From Oxytricha trifallax (Eukaryota > Ciliophora > Spirotrichea > Sporadotrichida > Oxytrichidae): 64,000 bases of DNA. The stretch is taken from positions 1-64,000 of the forward strand of contig ARYC01000824.1 of the NCBI GenBank assembly GCA_000711775.1, in the 5' to 3' direction. Within the stretch, counting starts at the first letter, position 1, and every line of letters begins with the position of its first letter. The translations under genes and the position numbers were made by a program. Below, one piece after another: positions 36,910 through 48,265 of the stretch. The notes under the pieces were generated by a model. It searched no databases. It saw only the letters and a program-made list of their open reading frames with translations, and had not been told where the DNA came from.

Positions 36910-37949
36910 ATGCGAGGTTTGGGGTCAGCTTATGACTATGAGTATATAGATTTATGTTTAAGTTGCGATATGGATGTGATGGATATTGTGAATAACTCAA
37001 GCCTGTTCTAAATTATACGTCTATAGCAAGGCTGCTCCATAAATCTCCAGCAACTGTGAGGTCTCATTGTCTATTAGTATTGAATTTAAAGAGATAGTAG
37101 CTTAATTCTAAACCAAAAAGACCTCTAAAATTTTAGCAGCATCATATTGATTATCTAATTAATGATAAGACTCTTAAATACTGGGCTCATTTCTCTCTTT
37201 TTCCTTTTTTAGCTCTGATTTTTCATCGCCAATTTCCTGAGCTTCATATTTCTGCTTAATCTATAGCGGACATATATAAAAAGAACGGAACATCTTACAA
37301 GACAGTCCATCGCATTAAGAGAGTGATTGACTTTAATGTTCAATTATATAAGACTAATTTAAATTATATATTCCAATAAATGCAGAGGTCTTAAGAGCAT
37401 AATATAAAGTTCATACACGCTGATTAGGCAGTATTCACCTTTAATACCTTCATATCAATGTCTTGGTATAAGAGGTACAGCAACATTGAAGTATATGATT
37501 AAAAGGTTAAGGTTTAAACTCATGCAATACTTGGAGGAATAACTGAAGATAGTGGCCTCGAGACTTATGTTATTCACCCTCGTTCTATAAAGACTGAATA
37601 ATATATCAAATTCTTGCAATAACTCAGAGATAAGTACGCTGACTAAGAAATTATTCTATTCGTTGATAACTTGTCAGTTCATAAAACTAAAGACTCAAGG
37701 AAGGAATATGAAAGGCTAAATATAACACCTGTATTTAATGTTCCTTACAGCCCTTAGTTCAATGGAATTGAATTGTATTGGGGGGTTATTGAAAGGTCAT
37801 TATAAGAAACTACTACTCTATCAATTGATAGACAACGTAAAGATAGATACAGAAGATTTTATTAAGAGAGTCAGTTTTGATAAAGTTAAAGTATGCGCAA
37901 GAGAAGGGAGATTTTGTGTTATAAATAAGTATAAGATTTAAACGAATGA
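36910..37949 (+). pseudogene. TBE 42-kDa DDE transposase, copy B
   Basis: ATG 36,910 reads MRGLGSAYDYEYIDLCLSCD. A frame change near 37,010 leads to NYTSIARLLHKSPATVRSHC, which resembles a helix-turn-helix. The core is intact in one frame: FIHADQAVFTFNTFI, IILFVDNLSVHKTKD and VPYSPQFNGIELYWG with all three acidic residues. Just after the last motif a G6 run (about 37,778) has one G more than a continuous frame needs, shifting the last 55 codons (KKLLLYQLIDNVKIDTEDFI). The end at TGA 37,947-37,949 needs one more shift. Broken, but only lightly. Confidence 0.9.
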
Positions 37950-37955
37950 ATAAGT

Positions 37956-38745
37956 TCACATATTAAATTTGCCCGTAAAGGGATTTAGCTTCTCTTTCTT
38001 TTCTTCCTCTTAAGGCTTGCTTGGGCCTATGTTTCTTCTCTTAGTACCAGCTCCTGCATATATGTTCATCTCTTCTGGCTTATATAAATCTTTGAAGAGC
38101 CTCTTACTCAATTCATATTTTACTTGAGACTTTCTTTCTCTGTTTAATTTGCTGCACTCTATCACCAAGTATATAGCAATACCAGGTTTTTCTATAAAGT
38201 TAGAAGACTAAGCTTACTTGAGATGAAAGGATGCTTTTGAAGTTCCTACAGCCAGGTGTCACTTATTTTAATACCTTGCTTCTCTTTTTCTTCAGGAGAG
38301 ATGCGTAGCGTTTCTTATGAGCTTCTTAAATAACTTCATTTAAGTACTCAGATTTCAGAGTTCCAAGAACACAAAAGAAGAAGTTTCTCTCTGGCAACTT
38401 ATTAGAGAGCTGTAGCTTTGATGGAAGGTAAAGAGCTACGTCCAGATCACTCAGAGCATCGTCATACAGGTTAGTCACTGATATTTCAGGGTAGTTAGGT
38501 ATCTTTATAATCCTAATTTCATTAGACTTAAAAGCTTTTTTGTCTTCACTCAGTAAGGCTTTTAAGAATGAGATTTTAGTTCCTTCCTGGGTTGACAAGA
38601 ACAATACAACTATGGTTAATCTATTAGTATTAGTTAAAAATTTACCTTGCTAAACCAAGTACCTATAGAGGTCCTCTTTACTTAGAAATTTCCCTATTAA
38701 ATCTTGAGATTAAATTCTGTTCATTGCATCATTCATAGACTCCAT
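37956..38745 (-). pseudogene. TBE 22-kDa ORF, copy B, one frame change
   Basis: ATG at 38,745 (MESMNDAMNRIQSQDLIGKF) to TGA 37,958-37,956. Conserved blocks are SKEDLYRYLVQQGK, FLSTQEGTKISFLKALLSED, IPNYPEISVTNLYDDALSD and LPERNFFFCVLGTLKSEYLN, then GIKISDTWLQELQKHPFISS and the basic tail NIYAGAGTKRRNIGPSK. The frame changes once near 38,290. It ends 7 bases from the transposase stop, tail to tail. Function unknown. Confidence 0.88.
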
Positions 38746-38939
38746 ATTGCTTCCTCTTTCTAGAAATGTTAATGAAATTTAAAATTATGGATATCCATTC
38801 TAAGTTCTTAAAATCTTACTACTAAATAGGGATGACCTACTGGAGGTCAACCTTGAAAATATATGAGTAGAAGCATTGAAAAACTTGCTCCAAGTTTCAC
38901 AGATTGATTTCCATTTTTATCAAACTTTCTCCATTAAAT

Positions 38940-39135
38940 TTCTCTTAATATGTTTAATTATTTTAGGAGGTCCTCCAAATTAAGTTCGAACTTTATTAGG
39001 AGTTAAATTTTAAGGTTAAAACTTTATTAGGAGCAGATTAAATTTAAAAATGTTTAATAATTTTACCTCCAAATTAAGTTCAAACTTGATTTGGAGGACC
39101 TCCTAGAGAAACAAAACTTTATTAGGAGTAATTTA
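38940..39135. promoter_or_regulatory. Iterated ACTTTATTAGGAG and GGAGGTCCTCC motifs in TBE-B
   Basis: Between the divergent 22-kDa and zinc-finger/kinase ORFs, ACTTTATTAGGAG occurs three times and a TTTGGAGG / CCTCCAAATTAAGTTC inverted pair occurs twice, including the palindrome AGGAGGTCCTCC. The position is the same as in copies A and C, but the motif is different. Confidence 0.5.
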
Positions 39136-39307
39136 ATTTACTTAAATGTATAAAATTCTCATAAAAATGTTAACTTACATTTTTTTATGATTAATTAATT
39201 TTCTTTCCTCTCAACAAAGAATCTACCAGAGTGTCTTATACTCTACTATAATAGTTTATCTCGGTAGATTTTATCAATATTATAATAAAATATGTCAGCA
39301 AACTAAA

Positions 39308-40750
39308 ATGAGCGCTAACCTGTTAAGAAGAGCGGCATTACTTGGATCAAGCCAATAAAAGTTATCATTCCAGCAACCAAGAAAAGTAGAGACCAGAGAC
39401 GCTTATACTCAGTAGGAGCCTACTTATGACAACTTTGACCAGTCTAGCTTTAAGATTTAAATATAAGTTAAGTAGGAGGTTATCATAGAAGCTTGCAAAT
39501 TGAGGAGGAAGTTAAACAACACACCATAGAGAATTAATAAATACCAGCCAAAGTTGACTATAAATGCAAAAAATGCAATAAAATTTTCCCTTACAAGTCA
39601 ACTTATAAGAGACACTTGAGAGATATACACAACGATATGCCAAGGTTATATCTCAAACATTAAAAGAAAGATGGGAAGTATGTCTGTGAGTTCTGTGAGA
39701 AGCCATATTCTCATACTAGAGACCTCAAAGTGCACTTAAAGAAAAAGCACAATTAAAGTTTTGTCTTTATTCATGACCTACAGGGAATAGATTCCTCTAA
39801 AAGAGAAGATCAAGAAACCCAGTGGAGTCTCTTAAAGTTAAAGTCTACAAGTAAGTTAAAATAAAGAAAGCAGTCAAGAACATTCCAGTCTCTGAGATCA
39901 ATAAAATCATGGTTAAAATAGAGGCAATGAAGATTCCTATATTAAAAATCATTGACTTAGATTCTTGCCTAGAAAGCTACCTCACTCTTGAAGATAAAAT
40001 AGAGAAGAGAGTCATTACGGATGACTAATATGCTTACAAGATATATCAATTCAATTACTTCCTTGCTAATGACAAGTTCCAAATGGAATTTGCAAAAGAG
40101 TATTATGCTCTTTAAAAGGCAAAGTTAAATCAGTGCAGGCATATCATCTAGCTTGATGCTATTTAACTTGATAAAGATCATGTAGCCTTCAGGCTTCCGT
40201 TACTAGAAATGACTTACAGAGAATTCTTATCTGACAATAGATGTCAAAGATAAATTAGCTAAATAGTATAGCAGATAGTTGAAGGAATTGAAGAGCTTCA
40301 CAAGCTAGGTTATGTTCATAGAGACTTAAAGCCAGAGAATATCATGTTGAACTTTTAGCCTCTTAGAATTTATATTATAGACTTCAACAGAGCTCAAAGA
40401 GTGCAAGCCTCTGCATAAGGAAATGTATACGGCACTCATGGATATTTCCCACAGAGAGAGGATCGGAGAGATGGAGACACTTAATGGGATATCTGGGATC
40501 TAGCAGTAATAATAATAGAGAGCGACATGCCAAGAACCGATTACTTTAACTGCAGGGGTGAGAGATCTAAGCAAAGAATCAAACAATATTTCGATAAAAA
40601 TAAAATAAATGGAGGTCTCAGAGAACTTGCATACTCAACATTATCAAGCCAAGCTAAGAGAATTAACAAACAATAGAAACAATTAAACATCAACTTAGAA
40701 AGATAAAATTCAGAGAACTGCAACATGACTCTAAGCTTATGTTTGTGTGA
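39308..40750 (+). pseudogene. TBE 57-kDa zinc-finger/kinase ORF, copy B
   Basis: ATG 39,308 (MSANLLRRAALLGSSQQ) to TGA 40,748-40,750. After a frame change near 39,490 come two clean C2H2 fingers: YKCKKCNKIFPYKSTYKRHL ending RDIH, and YVCEFCEKPYSHTRDLKVHL ending KKKH. A second frame change near 39,830 leads to a kinase-like domain with YAYKIYQFNYFLANDKFQ, LHKLGYVHRDLKPENIMLNF (catalytic Asp present), IIDFNRAQ (DFN in place of DFG), GTHGYFPQRE and WDIWDLAVIIIESDM. The last 20 codons shift again. The protein would combine DNA binding with a divergent, possibly active, kinase; its role in TBEs is not known. Confidence 0.9.
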
Positions 40751-40978
40751 AATATCTTAAAAACTCGCTTGTTATACTCACTTAAAATACTAATATTTAA
40801 ACATTAAACCCCTAAATAAACCCTATTAAAACCCTAATAAAGTATGCCTTAATAGTCTACTTTTATTAATCAAAACCTCAATCAAACTACTGAAAGGGTT
40901 TTGGGGTTTTGAATGGTTGATGATGCAAACATTTCAGTAGAATTTAAATTTACTCACTGTATTATTATAAATTTTTAA

Positions 40979-43545
40979 TCTTCAACATTCAAAAATATAT
41001 TAACTTCTCTAGGTGGAGGAATTATCGCTTCTATAAGATAAAAATCTACATTAATTAAATAACCAATCCTTAATATAAAAAATTGCACTTTTAGAGACAT
41101 AACCGTAGTTATTTAAGGTGGAATATTGTATTTGTCAAACTTTTTATATAATATTATATATTATTTAAGTAATAGATTATATTATTATTAATATATTTGA
41201 AGAGTATGATTTTTTATTTATTATTTAATGTGAATGTCATGTCATTTAAGTAAAAGGATGATTAAATATTGAAAAAGTGTCAACATAATTTAAAAATATA
41301 AAATATTTTTTTAAAAGAAATATTTTAGACTGTTATAGTTTACGATTTTTTAAAAATCATTCTTAAGGTTAATAAACATTACTTTTTCCTAAATTTAATT
41401 TGTGATATGATTTTTTTAAAAAATAATTATTTTTAATGTAAACACATAAATTTTTCGAAATAAATTATAGATTTAATTGTGTTAATCTATTTAAAGTAAG
41501 GCATCATTCAAGATCTTAAATTAAAGAATTTTAAATAAAATTTTTTGTAATTATATATATATACATTTACAAGCAAAAAATATGAATAGAAAAATAATAT
41601 ATATTAGAAATTTGTTTTTCAAGTTTCTTTATAAAATCTTAGCCTTAATAATAATATATAGCTTAATCAATATTTATATTCTCTAAAAATTATTATTTTT
41701 TATTAGAAAATAATTACATATACTTTGAAATTTGGGTATCAGTAAATGACTCAACGTTTGACAATATATAAAGTGCTTATCAATAAGGAGGGTTAATATA
41801 TTTAGCAAAAATATATCACTAATTATTAAAACATTCAAATAAATATTTTATTTTAATTAGTTTTAGACAATTAAAAACATTTAAAATGTTTTTAATTTAC
41901 TCAAACAATTTTATATGATAAAAAAATAAATGCTATCTTTAATTATTAGTTAAATTTATAATTTTCTTTAATTCTTCAGAAGCTGCTAAGATTTCAATTA
42001 ATAATATCACAGTGAAGCTTGCTAAATCTGGATCAGTAATATTCAAGGATGTGTTTTAATTCCAACAATATTAATAAAAATTAAGAATAGAAGTTATGAC
42101 TGTAAATTTATATAATGTTTTTAACACATTAACGGGATTGATTAATTATGATTTTATAGATCTAAGAATTTTAATATTTCCTGTTTTTAATTATTTTTCT
42201 ATGGATAGAGTAGGTTATAATTCAATATGACTCTATTTCAAACTTAGGATAAAATAATTAAAAAAAATAAAGAGAGTGAGATATAAATAATAAAGAAAGT
42301 ATCTGCCAACATTTAATTATAATATTCTTGAAAATTAAACAGAACAAATTTAAATAATAGAAAGAAATTCTATCCAGAATATTTCCTACTCCAATTTAAA
42401 GTAATTAACTATAAATTATTTACTCAAAGCTTATAAATTAATTGATCGATCTTCTATCTTATAAATAATAATAAATTTTAATGACTAATCAATTGAGTGG
42501 AGGTATCCTATGATGTTTAGAAGATTAATTGTTTTAAATAAAACGAAATGTTATTTTAATTAAATTTAAAGTATCTAAAATTAAATTCATTTTTACAATA
42601 TTTTGAAATTCATTTAATAATTCTTTTATTTTAGGAAGGAAAAATCTTTTTCAACACTGGCAATATAGATTATGTTTAAATTACAAATTCAAATTTCCAA
42701 TGTGAGTCTCCTGAGAGTTATGATCCAGATAAATTAATCTCCATCATTGATCAATTTTTTATTTTAAGAAAAATTATTTATTTTAAATGAAAAAATGTAA
42801 AGTTACTAAATTAATCAAGATAAATCTGGACAATCTGCGTTTTTCTTCTCAAATATATATATATATATATAATAACTTAGAAATTATTTATCATTAATAT
42901 AGGCTAAATTCGGTTCAAATAAAATAAAGTTATGTATTGCAATAGAGCTTTAAGCGGCGGTGTATTCTATATACAAAATTCAAAATTTTCAGATGATAGC
43001 TCTACTTATATATTATTTTCCCAGTTTTGATGTAAATAATAGTAGATTAAGATTATTTATATGAGTAAGAATAAATCTAATTATATTTCTTAACAAATCA
43101 AATAGGAAATAGTGCATATTAAGCAGGTGTAATAGCTGCAATGATGTCATCATTAAATGTGAGTAAAATTCTTTAAACTTTAAATAAAAAACCAATTTTT
43201 ATTAGATTACGAATTGTACTTATAAGGAAAACATAGCTTCAGAAGGTGGAGTAGGAATAATTTATGACTAAAACTTTTTTAAATTAAATAAATCATGTTT
43301 AATAAGATTTAGATAATTGACAGAACAAATCTAACTGGATAGAAATTGTACATCCTGAACAATTATGCAAAATTAAAAGGAGGTGGCTTAGTCATGCAAA
43401 CCAAATCTCAAATGTATATTAAAATCAAGTCAAATATTTACAACAAAATCAAATAAAAACATTAATTTATATAGGTTGCTTAGGAAATCAATTTTTCAAG
43501 AAAACTACGCATAAGAGAATTCTGCTATTGCTAAAGTATAATTGA
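40979..43545 (+). CDS. Beta-helix surface-protein gene, coding islands 21-28
   Basis: Islands: 40,979-41,145 (STFKNILTSLGGGIIASIRQ, CTFRDITVVIQGGILYLSNF); 41,735-41,830 (VSVNDSTFDNIQSAYQQGGL, IYLAKI); 41,985-42,120 (EAAKISINNITVKLAKSGSV, IFKDVFQFQ); 42,635-42,730 (GKIFFNTGNIDYVQITNSNF); 42,930-43,025 (NRALSGGVFYIQNSKFSDDS); 43,080-43,290 (GNSAYQAGVIAAMMSSLN, then ITNCTYKENIASEGGVGIIY); 43,300-43,430 (LTGQKLYILNNYAKLKGGGL); 43,480-43,545 (SIFQENYAQENSAIAKV). One or two GGxIY-type turns per island with Ser/Asn-rich strands fit a beta-helix. The order is collinear with the protein as far as style can tell. The last island runs into the arm of the nested palindromic cluster. Confidence 0.65.
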
Positions 43546-43590
43546 ATTGGGAAATTTGAAAAATAAATAAGTAACTGTACTTATAATTAA

Positions 43591-44652
43591 TATTGATAAA
43601 ATAGATAAATGGAATTATAGAAATACAAATTAAAACTATATTAGTAATTAATTATAACTGTAATGAATTAGGAGTATTCTTAAGTGTAATTAGATTTAGT
43701 ATTAATTTAGTTATTTAAATTTAATTATATTAGTAAAGTGGTCAGGTGGTCAGGTGGTCTGGCATAGTCTTTGGTGGTCTACCGTAATAATATATAAATA
43801 TATAATTAATCTTACCGAAGTGTAGATCACTAAAATGGCGTTGCCTCACTAGACACCCGACTCTGTCTCTGACCACACCGCCTCTGTGAAATCATGGTGG
43901 GCCCGTGTATCCTGTGAACCTTACTGTTCTTGCGCCTTATTATGAGCTCATACAGTGCATTGAGAATGTGGAGGTAGCCGAGTGCTTGTAGATCGGCATC
44001 TTTGGGGGGCTGGCGTTATTTCCGTTTTTCTTGAGATCGGCAATGTATTCTTGGAGAGATGTTATTATTGGTACCCTCTCCTTAGTGGCGACACCGGACT
44101 TCTGGATCACTTGATCGGCTTAGTTCATTGAGCTGTGTGCTTTGGCAATGGCTACTTACTGCGACACATCGCCCGAATTCTTCCTAATGTACTCCTTCTT
44201 TGATTGTGCTCCTCCTGAAAGTCTCTCGATAATGTAGTCATTGGTGACATCGGCAGCTCCTCTGGATCCGCGGTCCTGTATTGATTACTCCATCTCCCGC
44301 TTAGCATTCGTATTTGCGATAAACTGCTCGTAATGGTGAGAGGACCCGGTATATTAGCTTTAGTCCATCAACTGCTAGTGGTCTCCGTTATGCTGCCGCC
44401 ATTTTAGTGATCTTACACTCCGGGTAAGATTAATTATATATTTATATATTATTACGGTAGACCACCAAAGACTATGCCAGACCACCTGACCACCTGACCA
44501 CTTTACTAATATAATTAAATTTAAATAACTAAATTAATACTAAATCTAATTACACTTAAGAATACTCCTAATTCATTACAGTTATAATTAATTACTAATA
44601 TAGTTTTAATTTGTATTTCTATAATTTCCTATTTTTATCTATTTTATCAATA
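43591..44652. mobile_element. TTAA-flanked element with long inverted repeats around a conserved ORF (copy 2)
   Basis: TTAA lies on both sides (43,587-43,590 and 44,653-44,656). The inverted repeats of about 250 bases start TATTGATAAAATAGATAAA and hold GTGGTCAGGTGGTCAGGTGG and a GGTGGTCTACCG motif, matching copy 1 at 18.9 kb. The repeats also match across AGATCACTAAAATGGCG next to the ORF. The interior carries the conserved ORF on the minus strand. It is inserted in the left arm of the large palindromic element. Confidence 0.85.
43893..44373 (-). CDS. Conserved ORF of TTAA-type element, copy 2
   Basis: On the minus strand an ATG near 44,371 opens about 160 codons to a TGA near 43,895. It reads MDQSQYTGSSHHYEQF, NTNAKREMEQSIQDRGSRGA, ADVTNDYIIERLSGGAQSKK, EYIRKNSGDVSQQVAIAKAH, NQADQVIQKSGVATKERVPI and LQEYIADLKKNG, ending RFTGYTGPP. 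TAA/TAG are Gln at several places, for example in SQQVA and NQAD where copy 1 has Leu and Tyr. The copy-1 protein shares most of the core. Third-base differences that leave the protein unchanged suggest selection on the protein after the copies separated. No known domain. Confidence 0.65.
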
Positions 44653-44656
44653 TTAA

Positions 44657-45720
44657 CTGCCACTAATTACATTTGGCTTTAATGATAATTTGATTTGATA
44701 CACTTTTAATTGTAGTCAGTTATTTAAAATTTATTATGACCAGTTTAAATTATTGTACCATTTGTACTAAAATTAAATTTTTTTTTAGTTTTTTTAAATA
44801 TTAAGGCGTAATTTTAAAATAGTGCAAATTGTACCATTGTACCAATAATGGAATTTAGTTTTTTATAATTGCAAATTGCACTAGAATTGATCAATGCTTA
44901 TTATTTAAATCATTTAAGCAATTATATATGAGGCACTAATGGCTTTTCATTTTACGGAGCACTCTATATCACTATGATTGATCAATGTCCACCCTGTTTG
45001 CTTCTCTTGTGCACTATCTATGACTGACAGTTCTTCGATAATCAACTCTAAGTCCCCATCTTCCATCATCCGTTTTTTCATGTACACTGCCAGTTCGATC
45101 TCATTTAACGGGAACTTATCATCTTGCCTCAGCATCTCACTCTTGAATTCTGCCTTTAGCATTCTTGTCTCAAAGGACTTTCTGTCCAATTCACTCACTC
45201 TTACTCTCGAATCTTGGCTTATCAGCGGTGCATTTTGAAAAGAGAGCATGGGTAAGTCTGGTAGTATTGGTGGAGACAGCTTCGACCTCGCTCTTCAAAA
45301 CTTACCTCTCATCTTCTATCTGAATCTGGAGTTTGGCGTTTGGGCAATCTCTGAATTTACTTTTCCATTGCTACTGTAGGTGATTCTTTACTGTCTGCTA
45401 TCCTGAGCTCACTTATATAGAAATACTCTGTCACTCATTTCAGCATTCATTTTGTTTTAATTTAATAAATATATCTTTATTTATTCATATTGATCAATTA
45501 TAGTGCAATTTGCAATTAAAAAAACTAAATTCATTGATTGGTACAATGGTACAATTTGCACTATTTTAAAATTACGCCCTAATATTTAAAAAAACTAAAA
45601 AAATATTTTAGTACAATGGTACAATAATTTAAGCTGGTCATAATAAATTTTAAATAACTGACTACAATTAAAAGTGTATTAAATCAAATTATCATTAAAG
45701 CCATTTGTAATTAGTGGCAG
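44657..45720. mobile_element. Second TTAA-flanked element with long inverted repeats
   Basis: It starts CTGCCACTAATTACA and ends with the complement, with TTAA immediately on both sides (44,653-44,656 and 45,721-45,724). The repeats are about 270 bases, highly similar, with a telling TGGTACAATGGTACAA / TTGTACCATTGTACC repeat. The middle (44,940-45,430) is less AT-rich and holds a minus-strand ORF. It is a different family from the neighbouring 43.6-kb element but has the same TTAA pre-ference. The two share the central TTAA, so one inserted at the other's edge. Confidence 0.8.
44947..45249 (-). CDS. ORF of the second TTAA element
   Basis: ATG 45,249 to TGA 44,949-44,947, 100 codons: MLSFQNAPLISQDSRVRVSE, LDRKSFETRMLKAEFKSEML, NEIELAVYMKKRMMEDGDLE and ending IECSVK. 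The frame is open upstream for about 18 more codons (ARSKLSPPILPDLP). Other frames at 45,260-45,430 also look protein-like (MNAEMSDRVFLYK; LRIADSKESPTVAMEKQIQ), so the gene may be longer and interrupted by an intron or frameshifts. Charged, mostly helical, no known domain. It may be this element's counterpart of the ORF in the 18.9- and 43.6-kb elements. Confidence 0.5.
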   Translation of the reverse strand: MLSFQNAPLISQDSRVRVSELDRKSFETRMLKAEFKSEMLRQDDKFPLNEIELAVYMKKRMMEDGDLELIIEELSVIDSAQEKQTGWTLINHSDIECSVK

Positions 45721-46904
45721 TTAATATTAATTAAGGTAATATTTTCAGAATTTGAATCAATTTAGATCTCTAAAATACAAAAGTGAAATTTATAATCTGA
45801 TTAATCTTTAATAATTAAAACCTAGTATTAAGAATAATTAGGGTTTTGCAGCTTGTGATCTAATTGCATCCGCGCATTTCTAAACCCAACTTATTGTTTA
45901 TTCCAGTGAGTACCCGATTATATGTGCTTTTCCTGTTGTATCGGTCGGTTGCTTCACTTATTTTACGATATTCTTGAGTTCCCGTGTGAGTAGTTGCATT
46001 TTCAGCTCGTTATTGTAGCATTTTCTCGTTTAGTTGCAGGGATACGGAGTCTAACAGTATACTGTTTATCACCACAGCAAACTGTAAAAAATAGAATCGT
46101 AATTCTATATATGCAATTTTTTATATAATTAGTTGCTGTGACCAAGTATTTCACTTTCGATTTCTTGAATATCTCATTATTTGCTAAAATTAAATCACTT
46201 TCGTCTAAAAAGAATTCTCTCTAAAGAAATAAGTTTTTGCAAAAGCAAAAACATTTTAGCAAATAATGAGATATTCAAGAAATCGAAAGTGAAATACTTG
46301 GTCACAGCAACTAATTATATAAAAAATTGCATATATAGAATTACGATTCTATTTTTTACAGTTTGCTGTGGTGATAAACAGTATACTGTTAGACTCCGTA
46401 TCCCTGCAACTAAACGAGAAAATGCGACAATAACGAGCTGAAAATGCAACTACTCACACGGGAACTCAAGAATATCGTAAAATAAGTGAAGCAACCGACC
46501 GATACAACAGGAAAAGCACATATAATCGGGTACTCACTGGAATAAACAATAAGTTGGGTTTAGAAATGCGCGGATGCAATTAGATCACAAGCTGCAAAAC
46601 CCTAATTATTCTTAATACTAGGTTTTAATTATTAAAGATTAATCAGATTATAAATTTCACTTTTGTATTTTAGAGATCTAAATTGATTCAAATTCTGAAA
46701 ATATTACCTTATAAGTACAGTTACTTATTTATTTTTCAAATTTCCCAATTCAATTATACTTGAGCAATATTAGCATACTAAACTTTAATAAAATCAATTA
46801 CTTATTATATTTACCTAATAAGGTTTAAGCTCAAGATTCAATAAAATAATAATTTATTTTATATAATTTTAAAGAGAAGTAAACTTAAAATAATCTAATT
46901 TGAC

Positions 46905-47010
46905 ATGAAACATTTAGGGGGATGAAACTGTTATTGAAGATACTTAATTTATCTTGAATTCAGCATATAGTGTAACAATTTTCGCAATGTATGCTCCAAA
47001 CCTCTAAAAA
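46905..47010 (+). CDS. Beta-helix surface-protein gene, coding island 29
   Basis: The frame reads NIQGDETVIEDTQFILNSAY, then SVTIFAMYAPNLQK, with TAG and TAA as Gln. It is a short island between the palindromic cluster and TBE-C. The style (VIEDTQFxxNSA) matches the other beta-helix islands. Confidence 0.5.
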
Positions 47011-47204
47011 ATTAAATTATTATATGTTCTAATATTCTACATTAATCGATGTGAATTCAGATAAAATTTTGCATACAGTTTATCTAAAAATATATTTATG
47101 GGCTTTTCTAATGTTACAATCAAAATCCCAAAACCATTTTGATTAGTAGGGTAAAGTTGGGGTTTTGTTAGGGTTATTAGAGAAATTAGGCGAGTTTGCA
47201 AAAT

Positions 47205-48260
47205 GAGAATAGAAATTGGCAATTTTTGGGGTCTATTTATTATGAGAAATTTTTAGATTTACTGCTTAAGCTTAGGTATGGTGCGAGTATTAATATAAAC
47301 TAACTCAAACCAGTTATGAATTATTATTCGATTGCAAAGCTATTGTGTAAGAGTGCTTCTACTGTAAGATATCAGTGCTTGTAAGCTGTTTAGCATTTCA
47401 ATTCTGGTTATTGATAACATCCTGTAAGAAAATAAAAGTTCTCTAAGCAGCATATTGAATATCTCTGCGATTCTAAGACTCTTAAGTATTGGGCACATTT
47501 CCCACTTGACTAGCGAGCTGTGATGTTTCATCGCAAGTTTCCTGACATGCGTATCTCAACATAGACTATCGCAAATATTTATTGAAGGAATGGTATTACC
47601 TTAAGGCTGTCAACAGAGTGAAGAGAGTGATTGACTTTACTTTGCCATTTTATAGTAATAATTTAAACTATATATAAGATTAAATGCAGCTGTCTATTGA
47701 TAATAACATAAAGTTCATACACGCTGATGAAGCTGAGTTTACGTTCAACACCTTTATTAATAATTCTTGGTACAAGAAGTACGATTATATAGAAGTGTAT
47801 GACTAAAAGTTTAAGGTTGTCACTCACGCAATTTTGGCTGGTATCAATGAAGATTCTGGCTTAGAAACTTATGTTATTCATCCTCGCTCTATTAAGCGAG
47901 AGCAGTATATAGAGTTCTTACATAACTAAGAGATAAGTACAACGATCAAGAGATCATCCTGTTTGTTGATAACCTCTCAGTTCATAAGACTAAGGAATCT
48001 AAGAGAGCTTATGAATAGTTAAAGATAACTCCTGTGTATAACTTTCCTTACAGTCCTCAGTTTAATAGAATCGAATTTTATTGGAGTTAGATTAAGACTC
48101 ACTACAAGAAATTCTTGCTGTATCACCTAATGCATGATCTACCAATCGACACCGTAGACTTAATACAGAGTAGTTGCAAGAGAATGGGTAAAGACTAGAC
48201 TACAATATGTGCAAGGAAAGGAAGAATGAAAGTTTATTAATAAGTGTTAGACTTAAATGA
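47205..48260 (+). pseudogene. TBE 42-kDa DDE transposase, copy C
   Basis: A possible start is at 47,205. The best frame reads YYSIAKLLCKSASTVRYQCL and HIEYLCDSKTLKYWAHFPLD, then changes near 47,600 to KAVNRVKRVIDFTLPFYSN. The core holds FIHADEAEFTFNTFI and, after another frame change near 47,930, IILFVDNLSVHKTKE and FPYSPQFNRIEFYWS. The Gly of FNGIE is Arg here, and the WG/GH pattern has changed too, so the third catalytic block is altered as well as out of frame. Not active as it stands. Confidence 0.88.
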
Positions 48261-48265
48261 ATGTT

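Larger units (their letters stand above)
36772..40911. mobile_element. TBE transposon, copy B
   Basis: 4.14 kb, flanked by AAT on both sides (36,769-36,771 and 40,912-40,914). The inverted repeats are about 110 bases and well matched: CAAAACCCCATAACCC on the left and CAAAACCCCAAAACCC on the inverted right, then AGTAGTTTGA and AGTAGACTATTAAGGCAT shared by both. The gene order is transposase (+), 22-kDa ORF (-), zinc-finger/kinase ORF (+), same orientation as copies A and C. Each gene has only one to a few frame changes, so this copy is younger than copy A. Confidence 0.95.
43526..46769. mobile_element. Long palindromic element split by two other elements
   Basis: The outer inverted repeats are GCTAAAGTATAATTGAATTG followed by GGAAATTTGAAAAATAAATA and GTAACTGTACTTATAA on the left (43,530-43,586), with the exact complement on the right (about 46,703-46,765). 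The left arm stops at CTTATAA, where two elements with TTAA junctions are inserted (43,591-44,652 and 44,657-45,720). It resumes at about 45,733 with AAGGTAATATTTTCAG, which is what follows CTTATAAGG on the right arm. The inner arms (45,733-46,190 and 46,245-46,703) are an almost perfect 460-base palindrome with a loop of about 60 bases. Without the insertions the element would be about 1.1 kb. It is non-coding; the short ORFs on the arms are mirror images. Confidence 0.8.

Noticed and set aside
36772-40911. C4A4 repeats read as true telomeres or chromosome-breakage sites
   Set aside because: They lie at the tips of inverted repeats with AAT duplications, so they are TBE ends.
46181-46441. 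Plus-strand ORF of 86 codons
   Set aside because: It lies across the loop and right arm of a near-perfect palindrome and has no protein-like composition.
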